NCBI GenBank assembly: GCA_021784595.1
Contig: JAJYHT010000070.1
Coordinates: forward strand, 1 to 60,514
DNA: 60,514 nucleotides
Origin: Bacillota bacterium
GTDB taxonomy: Bacteria; Bacillota; Sulfobacillia; Sulfobacillales; Sulfobacillaceae
Direction of reading: 5' to 3'
In this document: one piece after another, positions 9,124 to 19,800 of the stretch
Layout of the letters: every line of letters begins with the position of its first letter
How positions within the stretch are numbered: position 1 is the stretch's first letter
Translations under genes and position numbers: made by a program
Notes under the pieces: model-generated
What the model was told of the DNA's origin: nothing
Seen by the model: only the letters and a program-made list of their open reading frames with translations
The model's database searches: none

Positions 9124-10224
9124 TTGGATTATGACCATAGCAGCAGTGGCCACGAGCATCCATTGGTGTCTATCATTATCAACAATTACAATTATGCGGC
9201 CTATGTGTCGCAGGCCATTCAAAGCGCATTGGACCAGACCTATGACCCGGTGGAAGTGATTGTGGTGGATGATGCTTCTATAGACAACTCGAGAGAGGTC
9301 ATCACAGCCTTTGGAGAACGTATCGGATACGTTGGATTGGCAGAAAACCGGGGACAAGGGGGCGCCATGAATGCGGGGTATGCCGCATCCCACGGAGAAG
9401 TCTTATTCTTTTTGGACGCAGATGACCTGTTGGATGCCGACATTGCGCAGAAGGTGGTTCAGAGGTTCGCAGCAAATCCTCAAGCAAGCAAAGTTCATTT
9501 TTATTTGCGCGTTATTGACCGCGAGGGAAGACCACGGGGAGATGCGGTGCCCGATCATGTGCTGCCTGGGGGCTGGGTGCCCTCGAAACCTCTCTGGAGA
9601 GAGCGAATTTGGTCGCCGACTTCGGGCAACGCCTATCGGCGTGACCGTGTGGCTCCGCTGTTTCCCATACCCGAGCAGCCTTTTCGCATTAGTGCGGATG
9701 TATGGTGCAACGTCCTTAGCCCTTACATCGGGGAAATTGAGGCCATCCAGGGCTTAGGAGGATCCTACCGTCTACATGGGTCCAACAATTATGCGGGCAC
9801 AATCACCTCGGCAGATATGTTGCAATCCGTTATATTGGTCAACACGGCGCGAACAGCGGCGCTTGTGAAGTGGTGTGAAAAAAATCTATCCCCATCGATA
9901 CAGCCAAGGGTGGGGCTGTGGACCCACGTCGTAAAGCAGCGGATGTTGTCGATGGCAATTTTACCTCAGACACATCCGATCGAAGGGGACACCCCTTGGA
10001 GAGTCTTTAAAGAAGGAATGTCCACATTACCCGGTTTGGCCATCACGGTTCGCCTGCGAACCGGTGCGTGGTTGTGTCTTTGGCTGGCCCTTTTTACTCT
10101 GGGCACAAAAAAGCTGAGAGAACAGGTTGCGGCCAAGTCCTTATCAGGACAGCGCGGACTCCTAATGAGTAAGATGAAGGTCATGTTTTATGGGATTAAA
10201 AAGATAGGCTTGCCCGGTCTATAA
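9124..10224 (+). CDS. Family 2 glycosyltransferase
   Basis: 366 residues. The N-terminal GT-A fold is clear: PLVSIIINNYNYAAYVSQAI, then VIVVDDASIDNS and the metal/nucleotide-binding FLDADD near residue 100. GT2 enzymes transfer a sugar from a nucleotide donor to a glycan or lipid acceptor. The C-terminal third is basic with one hydrophobic segment (AWLCLWLALFTLG), suggesting peripheral membrane attachment. The TTG start is supported by GGAGG nine bases upstream. It converges on the gmd-rmd pair, so a role in adding a GDP-deoxyhexose to a surface polymer is plausible but unproven; donor and acceptor cannot be read from sequence. Confidence 0.85.
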   Translation: MDYDHSSSGHEHPLVSIIINNYNYAAYVSQAIQSALDQTYDPVEVIVVDDASIDNSREVITAFGERIGYVGLAENRGQGGAMNAGYAASHGEVLFFLDADDLLDADIAQKVVQRFAANPQASKVHFYLRVIDREGRPRGDAVPDHVLPGGWVPSKPLWRERIWSPTSGNAYRRDRVAPLFPIPEQPFRISADVWCNVLSPYIGEIEAIQGLGGSYRLHGSNNYAGTITSADMLQSVILVNTARTAALVKWCEKNLSPSIQPRVGLWTHVVKQRMLSMAILPQTHPIEGDTPWRVFKEGMSTLPGLAITVRLRTGAWLCLWLALFTLGTKKLREQVAAKSLSGQRGLLMSKMKVMFYGIKKIGLPGL

Positions 10225-10335
10225 TGGCCCAACATCACCGAAGTCCCATGTGGTAAAGGGTCCCCGGGGAACGTTAGTCAACGGATATGAACCGGGGATG
10301 GTGTCATGTCATGGCGTTGCCTTTTGCTTGTTTAA

Positions 10336-11235
10336 CTAAGAAGAGGTGATGATGTTTGACAATGTCTGGTCCCATGAGATCATGGGCGCCCACTTTGTCA
10401 TTTCGATAAGGCGAGACGGATCGCCGACTAGTCTCGGAGTATCTACGGGACGGACTTTCTCGGGATCGATTTCGATGAGGGAAATGTCTAAGTGAGCCAA
10501 TTGCAATAGACGCATCACGACATCTTGTATTGAACGTGCCACACCTGAACAGAGATTATAGACTCCGGTCAGACCGGAGTTTTCGACAATTTTTACATAC
10601 GCGGCTGCAGCGTCACGAATATCGAGAAAGTCGCGAATGGGGGAGAGGTTGCCTACGCGTACAGATTGTGCTGTTCCACGGCGTATAGAAGCAATCTGAC
10701 GAGCAACGTCGGTTATTACAAACCCCGGCTGTTGACCTTGGCCTATGATGTTAAACGGGCGTATGATGGCGAGTTGGGTGTCGGCACGAGGCTGCAGCTG
10801 AGTGAGCAAACATTCCGTTGTGAGTTTCGATATCCCATAGGGATTAATCGGGCCGAACGGCGCGCTCTCACGCAACAATCCGACAGATTCATCAGGGCGA
10901 TAGATTTCTGCCGTACTGGCATACACAACACGGGGGACGCGGTTTATTTGAGCCGCCTGCCAAATGTTTAGCGAGCCGAGCACGTTAGTATCTAAGGTTT
11001 GCGTGGGTTCTAGCCATGATCGAGCGACCGAACTTTGGGCTGCTAGGTGGACCACGACGTCAGGGTGGGTGTGAGATATGACATCATACACGGCTGTTTG
11101 GTGGGTTAAATCGATGCTGTGCGGACCTTGACTAGTGGGGCCTGTCATGGGGACAACATCATGCCCGCGCGCAGTCAACAGAGCACTTACATGCCGGCCG
11201 ACAAACCCGTCAGCACCGGTAACAAGCACCCGCAT
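10336..11235 (-). CDS. rmd: GDP-6-deoxy-4-keto-mannose reductase (Rmd-like)
   Basis: 299-residue extended SDR. The NAD(P)-binding motif TGADGFVG is at residues 6-13 and the catalytic YGISK near 135-139. Downstream of GMD, Rmd reduces the 4-keto group to give GDP-D-rhamnose; the alternative would be a GDP-fucose synthase, which is usually longer and has different C-terminal motifs. The ATG overlaps the gmd stop by one base (TAATG), indicating translational coupling. Substrate assignment rests on this linkage to gmd. Other extended-SDR activities cannot be excluded from sequence alone. Confidence 0.75.
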   Translation of the reverse strand: MRVLVTGADGFVGRHVSALLTARGHDVVPMTGPTSQGPHSIDLTHQTAVYDVISHTHPDVVVHLAAQSSVARSWLEPTQTLDTNVLGSLNIWQAAQINRVPRVVYASTAEIYRPDESVGLLRESAPFGPINPYGISKLTTECLLTQLQPRADTQLAIIRPFNIIGQGQQPGFVITDVARQIASIRRGTAQSVRVGNLSPIRDFLDIRDAAAAYVKIVENSGLTGVYNLCSGVARSIQDVVMRLLQLAHLDISLIEIDPEKVRPVDTPRLVGDPSRLIEMTKWAPMISWDQTLSNIITSS

Positions 11236-12239
11236 TATTGGATTCCTCGAATTTGCGCTATGACGTGGCGAGCAGCTTCTTGTTCAGCAACCAGCTTGTG
11301 ATCTGCATCGACCATGATGTGAATTAACTGATCAAAGGTGACCGAAGGGGTCCACCCTAACATAGTGTGGGCCTTGGTGGCATCGCCCACCAATAGATCC
11401 ACTTCAGCGGGTCGTACAAATTTTTTGTCGGTCACCACATAATTGCGGTAATCGAGACCGGCTGCCTGAAAACTCTTGTCAACCCATTCCCGTACGCTAT
11501 GTGTCTGGCCGGTGGCCAGTATATAGTCGCCTGGCTCCTCGGCTTGCAGGATGCGCCACATTCCTTCGACATAGTCCGGAGCATATCCCCAGTCCCTTTG
11601 AGCATCCAAGTTGCCCATCCGCAATTCAGTCTGCAGGCCAGCAGCAATGCGGGCCGCCGCGTATGTCACCTTGCGGGTGACGAACTCCATTCCCCGGCGG
11701 GGTGATTCATGATTGAAGAGAATTCCTGACGAGGCAAACATGCCGTAGCTTTCGCGAAAATTAACGGTCATCCAATGGCCGTAAACCTTTGCAGCCCCAT
11801 AGGGACTGCGCGGATAAAAGGGAGTATGTTCGTTTTGGGGAACCGTTTGAGCTTTGCCAAACATTTCGCTGGTCGATGCTTGATAGAAGCGAATCTTAGG
11901 ACTGACGTCATAGATGGCGTTAAGTAAACGGGTTACCCCTAATCCCGTGACCTCGCCCGTCAATATCGCTTGAGTCCAACTTTCGGGTACGAACGATTGA
12001 GCAGCCAAGTTATAAACCTCATCGGGGTTGTAGGTTTCAAGAATATGGCGCAACGATTTCTCATCGAGCAAATCTCCGGAAACCAGCTCCAAACTCTCCC
12101 CCAAATGATAGATGCGTTCAGTGGGCACCGTACTGGTACGGCGGATGAGACCAATCACCCGGTAGCCTTTTTGCAACAGCAATTCGGCTAAATACGACCC
12201 GTCTTGACCAGTTACACCAGTAATGAGTGCGGTTTTCAT
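11235..12239 (-). CDS. gmd: GDP-mannose 4,6-dehydratase
   Basis: About 334 residues. It starts at the ATG giving [20 protein letters not shown], whose GxxGxxG segment with QDGSYL is diagnostic of GMD; AAAGGAG lies nine bases upstream. The catalytic YGAAK is near 150, with a typical TSEMFG just before it and NFRESYG after. The enzyme converts GDP-D-mannose to GDP-4-keto-6-deoxymannose using bound NADP. It heads a two-gene operon with rmd. The longer frame back to 12278 lacks a better SD and adds residues not found in GMD. Confidence 0.93.
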   Translation of the reverse strand: MKTALITGVTGQDGSYLAELLLQKGYRVIGLIRRTSTVPTERIYHLGESLELVSGDLLDEKSLRHILETYNPDEVYNLAAQSFVPESWTQAILTGEVTGLGVTRLLNAIYDVSPKIRFYQASTSEMFGKAQTVPQNEHTPFYPRSPYGAAKVYGHWMTVNFRESYGMFASSGILFNHESPRRGMEFVTRKVTYAAARIAAGLQTELRMGNLDAQRDWGYAPDYVEGMWRILQAEEPGDYILATGQTHSVREWVDKSFQAAGLDYRNYVVTDKKFVRPAEVDLLVGDATKAHTMLGWTPSVTFDQLIHIMVDADHKLVAEQEAARHVIAQIRGIQ

Positions 12240-13269
12240 TGGAACATCTCCTTTGACGAGCAGTCCACATTTTCCCAAATTGGGGCTACACCCTTGTTGT
12301 CCTATACTTTGTGAGGACGATACAAACCATTCGACATGCCACAGAAAATTTCCTGCACCGCAACATGGTTGTCTTTTTCTACCGGTATGGGTGATTTTAA
12401 CTAATGCTCAGAGCAGGAGTTTTTCCTTCAACGGCGAAATGGTTATGGAGCAGGCAGGAGAATTTACTGACATCGTGAGGCGAATACCTTTATTTTAGGT
12501 CAAAACTATGAGATAGACAGAAAATGCCATGGTTCAGCCAGATGAAACAACACCGTGCGGTTCGAGATCTTCCTTCACGGTCGGCGATGCACGAAAAACC
12601 TGCGTGTCGGCGAACGACTTTTTTCTTTAGGGTGCCCCGCCCGTGTGCCTGATTTTGGCTGGGGGGTGATCGTCTTGAAGCCGAGGCCGTTCTAGCGTAT
12701 TCGACCCCAACGTGTTCAGCAAATTCACCTCGAAATGTCACATCGCAAAAAAGCTCGACTATGAGACGATAACGTCTAAATGATATATTTATTGGCAGAG
12801 GTATAAGCTGTAATGAAGCCCTCGCGTTACTAATATTAGCATTGATACCGATTCTGTTGTTAGGAGGTTACGGAATATCAAAGAATTTAGGATCTCCCGT
12901 CCGGGGAATTCGATTGCAAGACCTCATGCCACCAATAACAACGTCATCACTATATTCCCTATTGGGCGTCTAAATCAGAATAATCATTTTTTGATTTATT
13001 TTTCTGTTCAGAACCATTCATAGCATCTTGTCGTTTTTACCAATACCACCGTGGAATTATCGTGGACTCATAAGAGGCAAGCCTACAAAACGAGGGAACT
13101 ATTTAAGCGGGGTTTATGCAAAACAACACCATTGGCGGGACAATCCCATTCCAAGTAGAACAAAGCACCTTGCAAACCGTAATCGGGGACTTCCCTCAGC
13201 TTACTAACATACCTGATTCTGGTAGTGCCGCTCTGATACTTGTGTTGCCGACTCACTCTTATCAATCGG
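12240..13269. other. 1 kb stretch without an intact gene
   Basis: No intact gene is convincing. An in-frame stretch at about 12810-12973 reads as a strongly hydrophobic segment (ALLILALIPILLLGGYGIS) followed by a polar tail and a stop. It has no in-frame ATG, so it may be the remnant of a membrane protein. A minus-strand open frame at 12490-12741 has no SD and no recognisable motif. Confidence 0.35.
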
Positions 13270-13814
13270 CGTCATACAGCTGCACAGTAACGAAAGCATT
13301 GATCTCGCCCGCCGTGAAGAAGAGAAGGCTGGAGAAAAGACATTGTCGGGTATGCATCTGCGGTAGAAGGTGATATCCAGCAGTCGGCGGGTCTTTACCG
13401 ACATTGCAGAAAGACTTGCAGCAGACCTCGGCCGATTTGCAGACAGAAGAAAAGGATCTAAATACTACCTATCAGGATGAGCAGGCAACGGTGGTGCTGG
13501 CGGCTCAGCATCCAAACGGGGAAAATGGGCAAGCGGGTAGCGATGCGGGACAAGTAGGGGCTGATCAAGGGCAAGTTGGAAGTGATCAAGGACAACTGAG
13601 CGCAGACATGGCTTCCGTGCAAAACAATATCTCTCAATTGCAAAGCGACTATCCCGACTCTCCAATCTCCAGAACAAAAATTACCGAATTATCAAACCGT
13701 CAGGAGGATTACCGGGAGCCAACACGACAGTCAGCTATTGCCCAGGCAAGCAGTGCAATGTCATCCGGGGATCAACAGATGAAGCACGACTTAGCACAGG
13801 CAATGGTCAACTAA
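13270..13814 (+). pseudogene. Decayed gene for a Gln/Asp-rich coiled-coil protein
   Basis: The longest intact piece (TTG at 13404 to 13814, 136 residues) is a low-complexity helical sequence with DLQQTSADLQTEEKDLNTTY and the repeat AGQVGADQGQVGSDQGQL. It has no SD. Upstream, two other frames carry matching composition: SIDLARREEEKAGEK, then VGYASAVEGDIQQSAG. Joining the pieces requires frame changes near 13338 and 13391. I read this as one coiled-coil gene broken by two frameshifts. A sequencing error could mimic this. Function unknown. Confidence 0.45.
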
Positions 13815-14138
13815 GCCTACCAATACTGTAGAGTAGTGGGGAATGCTCCGTGAAGATGGGGTCGGTTGCAGAGTTGGGATGGAGAAACTTTCGGAAAGTG
13901 TTGGGACGACGTGAAAGTATGGAAATGGTGCCATGACAGTTAGACAGGATGACGGAGTGCTTTCGAACTTGAACGGTAGGCAGGAAGTGAGCCGTTGTAT
14001 TATCACATCACCTGATTGTTAATACGTTATATAGGATTCTTCCCGTAGAAGACACGGACATAAGTTGTTTAGGTTAAATTTCTTGAAATATCCATACCTG
14101 CGGTTAATGAGCGTAAATATTTCTAATGGAGGTATTCA
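13815..14138. other. Intergenic region before AddB-like gene
   Basis: No coding signal is seen. The 3' end holds a clear SD (GGAGG, 14128-14132) for the gene starting at 14139. The -10/-35 elements are not obvious. Confidence 0.4.
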
Positions 14139-16802
14139 ATGAATATGGACGGGCTAACAGGTCTTCATGTCATAGTGGGTCAGTTTTTCGATTCAGGTGC
14201 CTATCCTCCAGGCATTGGAGAATGCCCCGCCCGGTTGGGAAGGGTGGTGTTGGGCCCGCAAGGGTTTTTAGATCTGATGGAAACAAGGCTAGGATTGGTG
14301 GGCCCTCAAGTACCGGAAGCACTCCGCATTGGCCAATATTATCGCGCAGTGGTTGCTGTCGACGATAGTCACCGTTTCTATTCCCGGTCGTTCGCCTCCG
14401 ATGGGTGGACTACTGCACGAGAACTATTACGGTGGCGCGATAGCTTAGTTCTGGGTGGATGGTCGGGAAATCCATTGGTTGGCAGCCATCGCCTGGAGTC
14501 CATCAGTGCCCTTGAGAAAGCCGTGCGAGGACAATTATCGCAGGGCTTTTCTGATAGGTTTTCTGCGTTGCAAAAACGTCTGGGTGAGCGGCAGATTGAT
14601 TTAATAATTGAGCTGGTCGAGCCTTTGGCTGACTGGCCGCTCTGGTGGCAAACGCTGTTTAGCCGTTTGACGAAGAGTGGCGTTACGCTAGAAGTACGTG
14701 GCCGTCCTGCTACGCAGCTATCAGGAGATTTGGGCCGTGCCCAAAATCACTTGTTAGGTCGCACTTTTGCACCCTATGAGGAAGATGACACGCTAATCTT
14801 GGTGGACGGGGCCAATGAGTCGGAACTGGCGGAGGTGCTCACCGCATGGTTGGCGGCCGACCATTTAGAGAAGACGGTGGTCATTGCTGAGCGTCAATCC
14901 GAGCTTTTGGACCGTGTCCTCAAACGGTCCGGCTTGCCAGGCTTTGGCGTGACGGCGGCCGTGCCGTATCGCACCACCTTGGAAATCTTGCCTGCGGCCT
15001 GCGATACTTTTTGGCAGCCCTTCGATGCCCGATCATTGCTCAACTGGCTGAGCTTGCCCCAGTCACCCTTGCCTGGGCGGCTTCGCTATGCCCTGGCCCA
15101 TACCGTGGCTGAAGTTCCTGGTGTGGGTGGCAAAGCCTGGCATGAGGCGATCTCGCGGGCTCGCGGCCGCGAGTTGGCACGGCTAGACGAGAATGAAGCC
15201 GACAAGACCGTGCGGGATCGCCAGATGGCCCAATGGGATGATGATGTGCAGTTCTGGCTCCAGCATACGTATTATGACCCCATTGAGGGGATGCCTACTC
15301 CAGTGGCCCGCGCCATAGCGGGTCGGCTGCGTCAGTGGGCGGTCAAACGTAATGGGGCAATAGCGGACCCGTTGCTGGCTCTTTTGGGCCGATATGCCGG
15401 TGAATTAATGGACACCATGGAGGTTTCAGGATTGGAGTCCATCTCCAGAACTCAGTTAGATCGGATGTGGGACTCTGTGGTGGGTCCAGGCGGCACCCGT
15501 TTTGACGCATGCGAAGAAGCGTCTCCTTGGGGTTTGGTCAAGCATCCTGGGGCTATTTATCAAAACGTGGATACCGTGGTATGGTGGGGTTTTTACCAAA
15601 CCGATCGCCAGAGTAATCCGCGCACACCATGGAATGCGGAAGAAGAAAAAATTTTGCAAGAGGCTGGCATTATTGTCGAATCTCCCACCGAGATGGTGCT
15701 GCGAGAGGCCAAGGCATGGGCGCAACCCCTCTTCTGGGCTACGAAGCATGTACTGTTGCTTAGTGCTCATGAACCAGCCGGAAAAACCGCATCAGTTCAT
15801 CCGCTCTGGGATGAATTAAAGATAGGGAGTACGATGCCAAAGCGGGTAGCCGCGGCGGCATTGCTTCATAACGAGGAGAACTTTTTAGCCGGACGGCGAT
15901 TGCTAAGGTATGCATCGCAACCTTTAAGAATTCCCGACCGGGTCGCGCTGTGGCCACTCGGCCAGAGCGGGCTCAGACGCCGAACGGTGGAGTCGGCCAC
16001 TAGTATCGAGACGCTCCTCGGGTGCTCTCTGAGCTGGGTATTTCAGTATGGGGCGGGGCTTCGTCCCGCAGCCGCCTTGCAAGTTCCCCCAGAGCCTTTG
16101 ATGGTGGGCTCCTTGGTTCATGCCATTGTGCATGATCTGATTGGTGTTAAACCCGAGTGGGATCCCAAGGAAGCTGCCGAAGCGTCCTATAGGGTGTATG
16201 AGCGGTTAGTGCCGCAAATGGCCTCGCCCCTTTTGCAGCCAGAACGGCGCTTGGATTATGAGAAGTATCGCTTAAACATAACGCGTGCCATGTTGGCATT
16301 GTTCGAACTATTGCGTAAAGAGGGCCTTAGAGTGCCTTCATCAGAAGCCAGCGAATTTGCCGTAGAGCGTGCCTGGCAGGGAGAACAACGCATCCGTGGA
16401 ACTCTAGACCTCATTGCGGAAGATCCCAAGGGAGACAAAGTCATCCTGGATCTTAAGTGGTCCGCTGCCAAACGTTATCAAGACTTAGTAGACAACGGCA
16501 CCGCGGTACAGTTGGCTACCTATCAGTGGCTGTTGCAAGAACATCATACGGTATCACGAACCGGTTACTTTCTTCTAAAGAACGGGCAGGTAATCTGGAT
16601 GGCGGACAGTGAAGATGGGGCCAATGTGTGGCGCCGCACCCAAGATGCCTATCAAACGCAATTGTTCCAGCTTGAGGACCATGCCGTAGCCACCGGACTG
16701 CTGCGGGAAGAGGCTGTGGTCGATGGTGGAGGGTTTTCTATAGAGCCCCCCTGTACCTATTGCCAATATGGGACCTTATGCGGCATGAGGAGGATCCAAT
16801 GA
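14139..16802 (+). CDS. AddB-like PD-(D/E)XK nuclease with Fe-S cysteines
   Basis: 887 residues. The C-terminal third is a RecB-family nuclease: GSLVHAIVHDL, then GTLDLI near 753, ILDLKW near 768 and QLATYQ, which form the D...DxK...QxxxY core. Four cysteines fit the AddB/Cas4 iron-sulphur pattern: C629 in LLGCSLSW, and C872, C875 and C881 in CTYCQYGTLCG. The N-terminal two thirds lack a Walker A, as expected for the inactivated helicase-like part of AddB. It is shorter than typical AddB (about 1100 residues). The start has a good SD, and the stop overlaps the next gene as ATGA. Probably half of a DNA-end resection complex; a defence role is possible because of the context. Confidence 0.8.
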   Translation: MNMDGLTGLHVIVGQFFDSGAYPPGIGECPARLGRVVLGPQGFLDLMETRLGLVGPQVPEALRIGQYYRAVVAVDDSHRFYSRSFASDGWTTARELLRWRDSLVLGGWSGNPLVGSHRLESISALEKAVRGQLSQGFSDRFSALQKRLGERQIDLIIELVEPLADWPLWWQTLFSRLTKSGVTLEVRGRPATQLSGDLGRAQNHLLGRTFAPYEEDDTLILVDGANESELAEVLTAWLAADHLEKTVVIAERQSELLDRVLKRSGLPGFGVTAAVPYRTTLEILPAACDTFWQPFDARSLLNWLSLPQSPLPGRLRYALAHTVAEVPGVGGKAWHEAISRARGRELARLDENEADKTVRDRQMAQWDDDVQFWLQHTYYDPIEGMPTPVARAIAGRLRQWAVKRNGAIADPLLALLGRYAGELMDTMEVSGLESISRTQLDRMWDSVVGPGGTRFDACEEASPWGLVKHPGAIYQNVDTVVWWGFYQTDRQSNPRTPWNAEEEKILQEAGIIVESPTEMVLREAKAWAQPLFWATKHVLLLSAHEPAGKTASVHPLWDELKIGSTMPKRVAAAALLHNEENFLAGRRLLRYASQPLRIPDRVALWPLGQSGLRRRTVESATSIETLLGCSLSWVFQYGAGLRPAAALQVPPEPLMVGSLVHAIVHDLIGVKPEWDPKEAAEASYRVYERLVPQMASPLLQPERRLDYEKYRLNITRAMLALFELLRKEGLRVPSSEASEFAVERAWQGEQRIRGTLDLIAEDPKGDKVILDLKWSAAKRYQDLVDNGTAVQLATYQWLLQEHHTVSRTGYFLLKNGQVIWMADSEDGANVWRRTQDAYQTQLFQLEDHAVATGLLREEAVVDGGGFSIEPPCTYCQYGTLCGMRRIQ

Positions 16803-19800
16803 ATCTGGAAATCGTCAGCGCAGGGGCAGGTTCAGGCAAGACGTATGACTTGACGATGAAAGTTGCCCAAGCCATCCAAGAGGGCTTGGCGCCCGACCAC
16901 ATCATGGCCACCACATTTACGAATGTGGCGGCCGATGAGCTTTTGCATCGCGTGCGGGAGAAGCTTCTCTCAGTGGGGCGCCGTGATGCGGCCGAAGGCA
17001 TTTTGGGTGGGTTGGTAGGGACGATAAATAGCACAATGGGGAACTTGTTAACGCTTTTTTGCTGGAACGCGGGACTTCCACCGACGTTGCAGGTGGTCGA
17101 ACCTGACGATGCCAAAGTGCTTTTTCGGAGCGCTCTCGCCGCGGTACAAGACAACATCCTGACGGATCGCTTTAGGCAGGCGGTGGAACGACTAAGCCTT
17201 TCAGATGACTGGGAAGCGGCCGCCAAAAATATTGCCGACCAAGCCCGGACCAACGCCATCTCACCGGATGAGTTGCGCCATCACGCAGACCGCTCATGGG
17301 AGGCGTTACAGGGATACTTTTCCTCTAGTCCGATGAGTCGGGAGGAAAGCATCCATTGGGAGCGGCAAACCAAGATGGCGTTGGAAGCGGTTATCAATGG
17401 CCTTCATCGGCGGACCCTGACCCAGAAAAATGAAACCGATGGTCTTGGCACACTGGAGTCCATTGACCGAAAAGCCCGCTATCAAGGACATATCACATGG
17501 TGGGATTGGATGCGATTGGCCGGTGCTAATGCAGGAGCTAAAAACAAGGATTTGGTAGAGCCCTTAAAGAATTTGGCCAGCGCTGCTTTTCGCCATCCGC
17601 TGTTAGTGGACGATATGAAAGTAGCCATTAAGAGCATCTTCGAAATGGCGGCGGGAGCGTTGGAAATATTTCAAACCATGAAAAAGGATCGCGGACTAAT
17701 TGATTTTGTAGACCAAGAATCCATCCTTTATGGTCTCATGGAATACCCGGAAGTCAGATCAGAATTCAGTCGGAGAATCCACGCGCTATGGGTGGACGAA
17801 TTTCAAGATTGCAGTCCGCTACAACTGGCCCTTTTAACCGAGATTTCTTTGCTGATTAATCAGGCATCCTGGGTGGGGGATCCTAAACAAGCCATCTATG
17901 GCTTTCGGGGCGCCGATCCGGAACTGATGGACTGGGCAATCCGCGAACTGGGACACGGACAGTATAGAATTTTGGGTGACTCACATCGATCTCGGCCGGA
18001 ACTGGTGTCCTTGGTGAATGATCTTTTTACGCCGGTATTTCAAAGACAAGATATACCTCGTGACCGGGTCCAACTGCGCCCTCATCGCAAACGCATGGAA
18101 GAACTTTCCCCGCCTTTTGAACTGTGGCGCCTTCAAGCCAAACACCAAGGTCAACAGTACCGGGCCATTGCGTCGGGCATCAACGATATTCTAAACGACT
18201 CCTCACGATATCTGGTGGATGATCATGGTAGGTTGCGGCCCATTCGCGGGTCTGATATTGCTGTGCTCTGTCGCAAGAATGACAGTTGCACCGCTATCGC
18301 GGCGGCGCTGAGCCAATTTGGCATACGGGCCATCGTTGGTCGCGAAGGCTTGTTCGATGTACCAGAGACGCATCTGACATTGGCGGCCTTGCGCTACCTT
18401 TGGGACAAGGAAGATAGTCTGGCGGTGGCGGAGCTGCTTCACTTGGGATCACCGCTCGGAGAGGATAGAGAGTGGCTTTCGCAGTGGCTAGACCCTGAGT
18501 GCAAAGAACAATTGCTCCAGAATCCCCGCATCGTTGCCCTGAATCAGGCGCGGCAAAGCACGGAACTTACCTTGAGCGAACTGCTTGACCGCGCGATGGT
18601 TGCCATCGACATATTCGATGTGGTGGCGGGATGGGGGGAGAGCGACGTAAGACGGGGCAATTTGGAAAAGTTGCGAGGTTTGGCCCAAGGATTCGAAAGC
18701 CGGACCCAGGGCCTGGGCCTGGCGCCGACCGTGCCTGCGTTTTTAGGGTATATCGAGGATATTCGGTCCGATAAGAAGAATGATGGGAACAAACAGTCCA
18801 AAAGCCAGGATATTAAAGCTGTAAACGTGCTGACCTATCATGGGGCAAAGGGCTTGGAGTGGCCCATGGTGATTTTGACATTTCAATCGCGACCCCCGGA
18901 GGCGACGCCCTTTGAGGTGCGGGTGCTGTCGCCCATCGAGCGGACACTTAAGCGCCCACTCGATGGACGATGGATCCGTTACTGGCCATGGCCTTTTGGA
19001 CTAAAACGCCATGACGTAGGCCTCGATGCCACTATGGCTGGGGCACCCGCCATCATGGAAGCCGAGCAGAGGCTAGTGAGTGAGAACAGTCGTCTGCTCT
19101 ATGTGGGTATGACCCGGGCACGGGATTACCTGGTTTGGGCCTTTGCAGGGAAATCCGTCAAAGATTTAGATGTACTCAGTGATGGTGACGGAGTACCGGT
19201 GTTTCAATGGCCAACTTTAGGGGCCACGGAAATGGTTGTCGGAGGTGCGCGTCATTCGGTGGTTCAAAAGGACTTGGTGTATGAGGAAGTCGTCGGTCAA
19301 ACCCAAGACATGCCGTCAACGATCTGGGTGCTGCCAAAAAGCAAAGAGGCATGGAGCCGGGTTCCTCGTCATATCGCTCCTAGCCATTCGGTATCAGACA
19401 AAATCCATGGCAGCATCGAAGAAACGGTGGCGTTGGGAGACCGAATTCCTTTAGTAGGAACTACCGACATGGAGCGCTTGGGGTTAATGGTGCATGGCTT
19501 TATTGCGGCCGCACACAACACGCCCCAAGAACAGTGGCCCTCCCTGGCCCAAGAACTTATCGATCGCTGGGGCATTTCCTATTTTCAGCCCAGTTATCTC
19601 ATTGAAGCCAAGAGGAGGTATCAGCAATTCCTGCAAAGCCGATGGCCAGGATTTAAAGAACAAGTGGAGTGGCCAGTGCAAATGAAAGAGGGCAATCAAT
19701 TAGTGTCAGGGTGGATTGATAGTCTCTGGGAAGGTCCGCAAGGCTACATCATTGTCGACCATAAAACATTTCCCGGCAGGGAGGAGCAATGGGACCAAAA

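Noticed and set aside
12810-12973. Hydrophobic open stretch with a stop but no start
   Set aside because: Possibly a membrane-protein remnant, but there is no start codon, SD or recognisable family.
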